DNA from: an uncultured Eubacteriales bacterium
Lineage (GTDB): Bacteria; Bacillota; Clostridia; Oscillospirales; Acutalibacteraceae
NCBI GenBank assembly: GCA_934394855.1
Contig: CAKRRH010000033.1
Location: 1-13,573 of the forward strand
DNA length: 13,573 nt
Reading direction: 5' to 3'
Part shown: in pieces, positions 5,888-11,738 of the stretch
Numbering within the stretch: the stretch's first letter is position 1
Layout: each line of letters begins with the position of its first letter
Translations under genes and position numbers: made by a program
Notes under the pieces: generated by a model
Told to the model about the DNA's origin: nothing
Seen by the model: only the letters and a program-made list of their open reading frames with translations
Database searches by the model: none

Positions 5888-8329
5888 TTATGCTTTGGTG
5901 AAGACGAATTTATCATCTTTTGAGTCGCAGATTATCTTATCGCCGACGCTTACTTTGCCGTCAAGCATTTCTTCGCTGAGCGAATCCTCGATCTTCGACT
6001 GGATTGCCCTTCTCAGCGGTCTTGCACCGTAAATCGGGTCAAATCCCGCTTTTGCAACCGCCTTGACAGCCTCGTCGGTAAATTCGATATGAATGTCTCT
6101 TTCATCGAGGCGCTTTGAAAGACCTTTTAGCATTTTACCTGCGATTTGTTCAATATCGTTGCCGGTGAGCTGTTTGAATACGATGATGTCATCGACACGG
6201 TTCAAGAACTCCGGACGGAACTCTTTTTTGAGCTCTTCCATTACATCTTCGTGAACCTTTTCGTCATTTATGACATTGTTCTGCTCGCCGAATCCCAAGC
6301 TCTTGCGTTCGGTGATCTTGCGTGCGCCGACATTTGATGTCATGATGATGATTGTATTCTTAAAGTCAACTTTTCTGCCTTGAGAATCGGTCAAAATGCC
6401 GTCGTCAAGAATCTGCAAAAGAATGTTGAATACATCGGGGTGCGCCTTCTCGATCTCATCAAAAAGCAATACGCAATATGGTTTACGGCGTACCTTTTCG
6501 GTGAGCTGACCGCCTTCGTCATAACCGACATATCCGGGAGGTGAACCGACAAGTCTTGACACCGTGTGTTTCTCCATGTACTCGGACATATCGAATCTGA
6601 CCATTGCATTTTCGTCGCCGAACATTGCCTCTGCAAGTGCTTTGCAAAGCTCGGTTTTACCGACGCCCGTCGGGCCTAAGAATATGAATGAGCCTATCGG
6701 ACGCTTCGGGTCTTTAAGACCGACTCTGCTTCGACGAATTGCACGGGACACGGCGGATACTGCTTCGTCCTGTCCGACGATTCGTTCATGAAGTATTTTT
6801 TCCATGTCAAGCAATCGCTGTGATTCCTCTTTGGTAAGCTGTGTTGCCGGGATTCCCGTCCAGCTTGACATAACCTCTGCGATTTCTTCGGGGGTTACTT
6901 CGCCTGAGATATGGTCATTTTCCTTACGCCATTTCTCTTTCTCTTTCTCAAGCTCATCTTTGACTGATTTTTCATCGTCACGGAGCTTAGCGGCTTTTTC
7001 AAAATTCTGCTCTGCGATTGCCGCCGATTTTTCGGCTTCCATGTCTTTGAGCTGATTTTCGAGCTTTTTAACTCCGTCAGGCGCTGTATATGCACGAAGC
7101 TTAACCTTTGAGCAAGCCTCATCTACAAGGTCGATTGCTTTATCGGGCAAAAATCTGTCCGCAATATATCTGTCTGACAGCTTAACAGCCGCTTTGAGTG
7201 CGTCGTCGGTGATTTTTACTTTATGATGCGCTTCATATTTATCACGAAGACCTTTGAGAATTTGGATTGCCTCTTCCTCACTCGGCTCGCCGACCATCAC
7301 CGGCTGAAATCTTCTTTCGAGCGCCGCATCTTTTTCAATATATTTACGATATTCGTTGATTGTCGTAGCGCCTATCAGCTGAAAATCGCCACGGGCAAGC
7401 GACGGTTTCAATATATTCGCCGCATCTGCCGAGCCTTCAGCCGAACCTGCACCGACAATGGTATGAAGCTCATCGATAAACAAAATGATGTCCTTTTGGT
7501 TTGTGACCTCATCGATCGCCGATTTGATTCGTTCCTCAAAATCGCCGCGATATTTTGTACCTGCGATCATGCCGGTAAGATCAAGTGTTACGACTCTCTT
7601 GCCTTTGAGCAGTTCCGGCACTTCATCATCAACGATTTTCTGTGCAAGTCCCTCTGCGATTGCGGTTTTGCCGACGCCCGGCTCACCGATCAATACAGGA
7701 TTGTTCTTGGTTCTTCGGGTCAAAATCTGAATTACACGCTGAATCTCATTTGCTCTGCCGATTACCGGGTCAAGCTTATGTTCCTTTGCAAGTGCGGTCA
7801 AATCTCTGCCAAATTTATCAAGATTAGGTGTTTTTGAGTTTTTGTTGCCCTTAGCGCTGACTCCCGCACCCTCAACTTCATCTTCATTTACGGCGCCGAC
7901 GGCACCGAGCAAATCTTCTTCAATTGAATGAATGTCTGCGCCAGACTGTGCGATTGCACGGGTTGCGTAGTTGTCGCCCTCTTCGATTATGCCGAGCAAC
8001 AAATGCTCCGTGCCGACAAGTCTCAGTCCCATTCCTGCCGCTGCCGCAACCGCAATATCAATTATTTTCTTCGCTCTCGGTGAGAAGTTTTCAGGGGTAA
8101 GCTCTTCTCTTACGCCGTGGCTTGTGACGCTGTTAAGTATATTATAAATGCCCTCGGCGGTGATTCCGTTATCATTCAGAACCTTTGCCGCAACGCAGTC
8201 CTCTTCCTTTAAAAGTCCATAGAGCAAATGCTCCGAGCCGATATATGTCAGTCCGAATTCGGTCGCTGTATCAATTGCATTATTCAGCGCCAAATTTGCT
8301 TTTTCGGTAAATCCGTTAAATCTATACAT
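5888..8329 (-). CDS. clpC: ATP-dependent Clp protease ATPase subunit ClpC
   Basis: A Hsp100 AAA+ unfoldase that feeds phosphoarginine-marked and adaptor-delivered proteins to ClpP. The 813-residue product has two Clp-N repeats (SEHLL at 32-36 and TEHLL at 107-111; the glutamates match the phosphoarginine pockets known in B. subtilis ClpC). AAA-1 has Walker A GEPGVGKT (215-222) and Walker B ending DE (286-287). A UVR-type coiled segment follows (about 434-464), which separates ClpC from ClpB and ClpE. AAA-2 has Walker A GPTGVGKT (552-559) and Walker B with DE (624-625). LGF (678-680) sits where the ClpP-binding loop is expected. Length is normal for ClpC. The start is backed by GGAGG 8 nt upstream. 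It is last in the operon, 49 bp after mcsB, and a strong terminator follows. Confidence 0.97.
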   Translation of the reverse strand: MYRFNGFTEKANLALNNAIDTATEFGLTYIGSEHLLYGLLKEEDCVAAKVLNDNGITAEGIYNILNSVTSHGVREELTPENFSPRAKKIIDIAVAAAAGMGLRLVGTEHLLLGIIEEGDNYATRAIAQSGADIHSIEEDLLGAVGAVNEDEVEGAGVSAKGNKNSKTPNLDKFGRDLTALAKEHKLDPVIGRANEIQRVIQILTRRTKNNPVLIGEPGVGKTAIAEGLAQKIVDDEVPELLKGKRVVTLDLTGMIAGTKYRGDFEERIKSAIDEVTNQKDIILFIDELHTIVGAGSAEGSADAANILKPSLARGDFQLIGATTINEYRKYIEKDAALERRFQPVMVGEPSEEEAIQILKGLRDKYEAHHKVKITDDALKAAVKLSDRYIADRFLPDKAIDLVDEACSKVKLRAYTAPDGVKKLENQLKDMEAEKSAAIAEQNFEKAAKLRDDEKSVKDELEKEKEKWRKENDHISGEVTPEEIAEVMSSWTGIPATQLTKEESQRLLDMEKILHERIVGQDEAVSAVSRAIRRSRVGLKDPKRPIGSFIFLGPTGVGKTELCKALAEAMFGDENAMVRFDMSEYMEKHTVSRLVGSPPGYVGYDEGGQLTEKVRRKPYCVLLFDEIEKAHPDVFNILLQILDDGILTDSQGRKVDFKNTIIIMTSNVGARKITERKSLGFGEQNNVINDEKVHEDVMEELKKEFRPEFLNRVDDIIVFKQLTGNDIEQIAGKMLKGLSKRLDERDIHIEFTDEAVKAVAKAGFDPIYGARPLRRAIQSKIEDSLSEEMLDGKVSVGDKIICDSKDDKFVFTKA

Positions 8330-8378
8330 AAGTCATTCCTCCGTTCGTATAGATGTTTTATGATTAAAGCTATATTTT

Positions 8379-9392
8379 TCACAGTCCCTCTCTGACTGTT
8401 CTCGCACGAAGCTTATCCCGTGCGTCCGCATCAAGCGTACCTCCTGCTTTTTGCTGCAATGACGCCGCCTGACACTCGATTATGAGGCTGTTGATTTTCG
8501 CCATGTCGGTTTCGGTGATGATTCCCATTCCGACTCCGAGACGAACATTTGAAGCGTGCTCCAAAAATTCTTCGCCAGAAATAAGTCTTGCATTTTTTAG
8601 TATTCCGTATGAACGGAACACAACATCTTCAAGATGATCGTGGTCAAGCTCATTTCTTGCCTGGCGTTCTCTCGCCTCGATCTGCTTAATGATCCCCGCA
8701 AGGTTTTCAATCGCACTCTTTTCGGATATACCGAGCGTGATTTGGTTCGAGATCTGATACATCGAACCGATTATCTTGCTGCCTTCTCCGAATGTGCCTC
8801 TCATTGTAAGTCCGATTTTTGAAATCGTACCGCTGAGCTGTCCGAGTGCGCCGATCGACTCAAGCGCCGGTACATGAAGCATTGCCGACGCTCTCATTCC
8901 GGTGCCGAGATTAGTCGGACATTCGGTAAGATAGCCGAGCTTATCGTTGAACGCAAATTTCAAATGCATTTCAAAGAATCGGTCAAATTCATCGGCGATT
9001 TTGTAAACCTCGTCAAAATCAAATCCCGTTTTAAGCACCTGAATGCGAAGATGATCTTCCTCGTTGATCATAATGCTGATCGTTTCGTCGTCATTGATGA
9101 GCAATGCTCTGCCCTGTCCGTTTTCCGCAAAATCAGGGCTGATCAGATGTCGCTCGACCATTGAAAGCGCTTCTATATGAGATATTTTATCCATATCATA
9201 GAAGCGGAATTTGTCATGATAGGGCGAATCCTTCGACATGAGCACATCACTGATTTTCTGAATGACCTCGCATTTTTGCTGCAAAGTCATTTTATTCGGG
9301 AACGGATAGCCTTCAAGATTTCGTGCAAGTCGAATTCTTGATGAAAATACTACATCACTGTCATTGCCGACATTATTGTACCATTTATTCAT
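8379..9392 (-). CDS. mcsB: Protein arginine kinase McsB
   Basis: McsB phosphorylates arginines on CtsR and on damaged proteins, marking them for ClpCP. The 337-residue product has the phosphagen-kinase-like nucleotide-binding motif SSRIRLARN (17-25), the NEEDH loop (110-114), the catalytic-loop cysteine region TECPTNLGTGMR (156-167) and GxxSKIIGSMYQISNQ-type residues from 204. Near the C-terminus RDKLRA (325-330) fits the RDxxRA motif known to bind phosphoarginine and activate McsB allosterically, so self-amplification is probably retained. Length is slightly under the usual 350-360. The ATG at 9392 is chosen because AAGGAGG lies 9 nt upstream and the protein begins with the family-typical MNKWY; an in-frame extension to 9524 is only read-through of mcsA in another frame. 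It overlaps mcsA by 8 bp. Confidence 0.96.
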   Translation of the reverse strand: MNKWYNNVGNDSDVVFSSRIRLARNLEGYPFPNKMTLQQKCEVIQKISDVLMSKDSPYHDKFRFYDMDKISHIEALSMVERHLISPDFAENGQGRALLINDDETISIMINEEDHLRIQVLKTGFDFDEVYKIADEFDRFFEMHLKFAFNDKLGYLTECPTNLGTGMRASAMLHVPALESIGALGQLSGTISKIGLTMRGTFGEGSKIIGSMYQISNQITLGISEKSAIENLAGIIKQIEARERQARNELDHDHLEDVVFRSYGILKNARLISGEEFLEHASNVRLGVGMGIITETDMAKINSLIIECQAASLQQKAGGTLDADARDKLRARTVREGL

Positions 9393-9930
9393 TGTTTCCG
9401 TCCTCCTTTTTTTCATTCTTCGGCGATTCTTTCTTTGCGCTTTCATTTTCCTTTTCAAGCGCCTTGATTTCATCTCGAATCTTTGCCGCCTGTTCATAAT
9501 TTTCCGACTCGACCGCGTCATCAAGCTGTTTTTTCAGCTCTGCGATTTTGTAGCTGGATTTTGTTTGGTCATCAGCGGTATACGGCACTTTGCCAACGTG
9601 CTTTGTTTTTCCGTGAAGCTTTCTGAGTGACGGCAAAAGCTCGTCATAAAACGCTGTGTAGCAATCGGGGCAGCCGAGCTTGCCGAGTCTTGCGATTTCG
9701 GCGAATGTTGAATTGCAGCTTGGGCAGGTTTTCTGTGCCAAAGTACCTGTTTGAGGCAATCTGTCGCCGAAAAACGAGCCCCAAAGCTCGCTTAAATCAA
9801 ACGGATCGAACGACGAGACGTTCAGCTTTTTCGCGCACTCACTGCAAAGATGATATTCTTCAACTCTGCCGTTTATCACTCTTTTAATATGTGTTGTTGC
9901 CGGTCTTAAACCGCAGTTCTTACATAACAT
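9385..9930 (-). CDS. mcsA: McsB activator McsA, zinc-binding UVR protein
   Basis: McsA binds and activates the arginine kinase McsB. The 181-residue product has four CxxC pairs in its first half (C3/C6, C29/C32, C69/C72, C87/C90), consistent with two zinc sites. A UVR-type helical hairpin lies at about 128-160 (core ENYEQAAKIRDEI), followed by a charged Lys/Glu tail. The ATG at 9930 is preferred: AAAGGA lies 8 nt upstream, whereas the in-frame ATG at 9939 directly abuts that site. It begins 23 bp after ctsR and its last codons overlap the mcsB start (ATGAATAA), so McsA and McsB are likely made in a coupled ratio. All expected family features are present. Confidence 0.95.
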   Translation of the reverse strand: MLCKNCGLRPATTHIKRVINGRVEEYHLCSECAKKLNVSSFDPFDLSELWGSFFGDRLPQTGTLAQKTCPSCNSTFAEIARLGKLGCPDCYTAFYDELLPSLRKLHGKTKHVGKVPYTADDQTKSSYKIAELKKQLDDAVESENYEQAAKIRDEIKALEKENESAKKESPKNEKKEDGNNE

Positions 9931-9953
9931 AAAAATCATCCTTTCAAACTGTT

Positions 9954-10412
9954 TTAATTATTTACAACTGCCGCTAACATATTTTTAAATATTGCGGCTC
10001 GGACTTTGTTTCGTTCGGACGGCGCCACGCTCGCATATGATTTATCCGAGGTCGCTACCGATATGAGTATTGCCGTTTTTTTGTCAATCAAATCATCAAG
10101 CAACAGATTATGAAGCAAAACCCTTGCGGTGTTTGCGTTCAGTTCGTCGCCGATCGTGTTAATAATATGCATCAGCGCACTGCGTTCATTCAGCTGAACC
10201 TTTGTTATTCTGATATATCCGCCGCCGCCTCGTCTGCTTTCGACAATGAAGCCCTGTTCGGGCGTGAAGCGAGATGATAATACATAGTTAATCTGGCTCG
10301 GAACACAACCGAGGTCGTTTGCAAGTTCGTTTCTTTTGATTTCAGCCGACCCACCGTCCGATTCATTGAGCATTTGTAAAATCGTCTGACTTATCAGATC
10401 GCTTATTCTCAT
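9954..10412 (-). CDS. ctsR: Transcriptional repressor CtsR
   Basis: CtsR is the class III heat-shock repressor, a thermosensing dimer that binds RGTCAAA heptad repeats. The 152-residue product has the N-terminal winged helix (about 1-70), including the HTH around 27-47 and the glycine-rich wing ESRRGGGGYIRI (58-69). The arginines at 60-61 correspond to the wing arginine that McsB phosphorylates in other Bacillota. The C-terminal helical domain (about 75-150) is the dimer and McsB/ClpC contact region. The start codon has GGAG 10 nt upstream. As first gene it controls its own operon through the operators at 10427-10443 and 10459-10491. Length and motifs are typical. Confidence 0.96.
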   Translation of the reverse strand: MRISDLISQTILQMLNESDGGSAEIKRNELANDLGCVPSQINYVLSSRFTPEQGFIVESRRGGGGYIRITKVQLNERSALMHIINTIGDELNANTARVLLHNLLLDDLIDKKTAILISVATSDKSYASVAPSERNKVRAAIFKNMLAAVVNN

Positions 10413-10426
10413 TTTAAATCATCTCC

Positions 10427-10443
10427 TTTGACCTTTGTCGACC
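10427..10443 (-). promoter_or_regulatory. CtsR operator overlapping the ctsR leader
   Basis: On the minus strand GGTCGAC-AAA-GGTCAAA matches the CtsR heptad pair RGTCAAA-N3-RGTCAAA, with one heptad perfect and the other differing at two positions. It lies downstream of the predicted transcription start and ends next to the GGAG ribosome site, so CtsR bound here would block elongation or initiation. Confidence 0.75.
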
Positions 10444-10445
10444 TT

Positions 10446-10474
10446 ATTATATGTCCAAAGTCAAAGAAAGTCAA
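10446..10474 (-). promoter_or_regulatory. Sigma-A promoter of the ctsR-mcsA-mcsB-clpC operon
   Basis: TTGACT (10474-10469) is followed by 17 bp and TATAAT (10451-10446). The -35 box lies inside a CtsR heptad, so repressor and RNA polymerase compete for the same bases. No other promoter is evident within the operon. Confidence 0.9.
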
Positions 10475-10475
10475 A
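10459..10475 (+). promoter_or_regulatory. CtsR operator covering the -35 region
   Basis: AGTCAAA-GAA-AGTCAAA (10459-10475) is a perfect RGTCAAA-N3-RGTCAAA direct repeat, the established CtsR box. It lies between and over the promoter elements of the ctsR operon, so a bound repressor excludes RNA polymerase. Confidence 0.9.
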
Positions 10476-10491
10476 GTCTAATTTAGTCTAA
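10475..10491 (+). promoter_or_regulatory. Degenerate second heptad pair next to the CtsR box
   Basis: AGTCTAA-TTT-AGTCTAA (10475-10491) repeats the 7-3-7 spacing of the CtsR box with one consistent base change per heptad and directly abuts the perfect operator. It may be an auxiliary site extending repressor occupancy upstream. Function is inferred from spacing only. Confidence 0.45.
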
Positions 10492-10658
10492 TTTTATTTA
10501 TTTAATTTGATTTAATCAATATTATCTCACAAATTCTAATTTTATCAAATTTATTCTCATTTTTTCTCACTTTTTATATATATGACTTACCTGCTGTCTG
10601 TAACACATTTTTTGACATTGAATAGACTATTGATGAAGGCGGAAAGGAGGAAAGAACA
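10492..10658. other. AT-rich divergent intergenic region
   Basis: Very AT-rich DNA between the ctsR promoter and the small gene. The plus strand carries repeated CTCA motifs in T-rich context (ATCTCAC, TTCTCAT, TTCTCAC at about 10524-10570) and an alternating TATATATA run near 10575. TTGACA occurs at 10612-10617 but no good -10 box follows at 17 bp, so the promoter of the small gene is not certain. GGAAAGGAGG (10641-10650) is its ribosome site. Confidence 0.5.
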
Positions 10659-10775
10659 ATGTGTGGTTTTAATTTTGGCGGAGGCTGCTGCGAGTGGATT
10701 TGCATCGTTATCTTGATCCTCATACTCTGCGGCGGTTGCGGAAATGACAACAACAGCTGCGGCTGCGGTTGCTAA
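10659..10775 (+). CDS. 38-residue Cys/Gly-rich membrane-like peptide
   Basis: A very short gene supported by an excellent ribosome site (AAAGGAGG, about 8 nt before ATG) and a strong terminator 11 bp after the stop. The peptide has a Phe/Asn/Gly N-terminus (MCGFNFGGG), a hydrophobic core of about ten Ile/Leu/Val residues (14-23) and a tail rich in Cys, Gly and Asn ending CGCGC. Nine of 38 residues are cysteine (2, 10, 11, 15, 24, 27, 34, 36, 38). The layout resembles short Gly-rich one-helix peptides such as the YjcZ class and Cys-rich mini-proteins annotated in Clostridia, but I cannot assign a family. Possible roles are a small membrane, spore-associated or metal-binding peptide. It is divergent from the CtsR operon. 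Coding status is likely, function unknown. Confidence 0.75.
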   Translation: MCGFNFGGGCCEWICIVILILILCGGCGNDNNSCGCGC

Positions 10776-10786
10776 ATTCACAACAA

Positions 10787-10820
10787 AAAATGCTCTGAAC
10801 CAATCGGTTCAGAGCATTTT
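10787..10820. terminator. Strong bidirectional terminator
   Basis: AAAATGCTCTGAACC (10787-10801) pairs perfectly over 15 bp with GGTTCAGAGCATTTT (10806-10820), with a 4-nt loop. T-rich DNA follows on both strands. It serves the small gene (+) and the convergent lipoprotein gene (-). Confidence 0.92.
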
Positions 10821-10842
10821 GATTTTTACTGAGAGTTAGATA

Positions 10843-11541
10843 CTACGCTTTAATGCCTGATATTTGTATAAAGTCCGAAAACATACTGTCGAGCTTTTCA
10901 TCGTCTAAATATGTAAAACAGATTGTCACCATTCTGTCGCCGACCTTTTTCATCAGCATTGTCTGCTTATATGAGCCGTTTTCGGAAGTTGCCTGATAGG
11001 TCAGATTTTTATATGTCACTCCGCATAATTCTGTGTCGACAACATCATCATATTCCATTTCGAGTTTTGTATTTTTAAGCTGTGTTTTAAGCGCCGAAAT
11101 ATATTGCCCCTCGGTCATACTCTTTAACTGAAGCTTTTCAGCCATCACCATTACGCTCGTGCTGTCCGACATACTTATTGCGGACATCTCATATAAAGTA
11201 GTGATTTTTGCGTAATCAATGATTTTTTTACCTTCGTCCGTGTCTTCATATGCAATGTCAACGCCGGTGTTCATCAATTCATCAAGCTCATCGTCTGTCG
11301 CCATAGTATATTTATCGCCGCACTCAAATCTGAAACCGAGCAGTTCATTAACATATTCGGTATCGGTTCTTGCGCCCGGAATATACTCAACATCGTCAAA
11401 CACTTGTGCCTGTGTGGTTTCAGCCGTTCTTTCGGGAGCATTTGTCTGTGCTCCTCCGTTGTCTGTTGCTGTGTTTTTGCAGCCTGCGAATAATGTCAAA
11501 CAGATTGCCGCCGCAAAAATCATTGATAAAATTTTTTTCAT
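10843..11541 (-). CDS. Lipoprotein of unknown function
   Basis: A 232-residue predicted lipoprotein. The N-terminus has Lys-Lys, a hydrophobic stretch (4-17) and a clear lipobox LFAGC with Cys21 as the lipidated residue. A Thr/Ala/Asn/Gln-rich linker (22-47) leads to a folded domain of about 180 residues beginning NELLGFRFECGD (65-76). Its layout, one compact alpha/beta-looking domain after 'LGF', recalls small PsbP/Mog1-like lipoproteins, but this is only an impression. The ATG has AGGGAGG upstream. A perfect consensus promoter precedes it, so it should be well expressed. It is divergent from the large regulator-like gene at 11739, which may control it. No transport or enzyme partner is adjacent, so no role is proposed. 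Confidence 0.9.
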   Translation of the reverse strand: MKKILSMIFAAAICLTLFAGCKNTATDNGGAQTNAPERTAETTQAQVFDDVEYIPGARTDTEYVNELLGFRFECGDKYTMATDDELDELMNTGVDIAYEDTDEGKKIIDYAKITTLYEMSAISMSDSTSVMVMAEKLQLKSMTEGQYISALKTQLKNTKLEMEYDDVVDTELCGVTYKNLTYQATSENGSYKQTMLMKKVGDRMVTICFTYLDDEKLDSMFSDFIQISGIKA

Positions 11542-11570
11542 TATAAATTCCTCCCTAAAAGTATAGAATT

Positions 11571-11599
11571 ATTATACTAAAATAATATACGCCTGTCAA
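11571..11599 (-). promoter_or_regulatory. Perfect sigma-A promoter of the lipoprotein gene
   Basis: On the minus strand TTGACA (11599-11594), 17 bp and TATAAT (11576-11571) match the consensus exactly. The start codon is 30 bp downstream of the -10 box. A TATCAAAAT motif (11604-11612) lies directly upstream of the -35 box. Confidence 0.92.
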
Positions 11600-11603
11600 C
11601 AAA

Positions 11604-11703
11604 TATCAAAATTTGACAAAGTTTTTATCAAAATAGTTATATTTCTCTTATTTTTATGTTATAATAACCTCAAACGATATATACAAAATCAAAGATTTTG
11701 ATA
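11604..11703. repeat. Three TATCAAAAT motifs in a divergent regulatory region
   Basis: TATCAAAAT occurs at 11604-11612 and 11626-11634 (22 bp apart, two helical turns) and in inverted orientation at 11695-11703. The last copy overlaps a 17-bp palindrome, CAAAATC-AAA-GATTTTG (11684-11700). The motifs lie between the lipoprotein promoter and the start of the regulator-like gene, the usual place for an autoregulatory operator. AT-rich composition makes chance occurrence possible. Confidence 0.4.
11657..11665 (+). promoter_or_regulatory. Extended -10 promoter for the regulator-like gene
   Basis: TGTTATAAT (11657-11665) is a perfect extended -10 element; the -35 position (TTATAT, 11637-11642) is weak. 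An alternative is TTGATA-17 bp-TATAAA (11698-11726), but that would start transcription only a few bases before the ATG at 11739 and leave no room for the ribosome site. Confidence 0.55.
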
Positions 11704-11738
11704 TTTATTGATACTTTTTATATAAACGGGGTGTCAAA

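Noticed and set aside
7223..7837. 204-codon plus-strand reading frame inside clpC
   Set aside because: It is antisense to the conserved ClpC AAA-1 region. I see no recognisable domain in it, and ClpC explains this DNA fully.
8330..8378. Possible internal promoter for clpC in the mcsB-clpC gap
   Set aside because: The gap is only 49 bp and shows no TTGACA/TATAAT-like pair with proper spacing; the genes appear to be co-transcribed.
9393..9524. In-frame upstream extension of mcsB giving a 381-residue product with a very basic N-terminus
   Set aside because: This extension is mcsA sequence read in another frame. The ATG at 9392 has AAGGAGG and gives the family-typical N-terminus.
10587..10781. 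64-codon minus-strand reading frame antisense to the small Cys-rich gene
   Set aside because: It has no ribosome site and its Ala-rich composition mirrors the GGC/TGC codons of the plus-strand gene, which has strong signals.
11698..11726. TTGATA-17 bp-TATAAA as the main promoter of the 579-residue protein
   Set aside because: Transcription would begin about 6 nt before the ATG and remove the GGGGTG ribosome site, so the extended -10 element at 11657-11665 is preferred.
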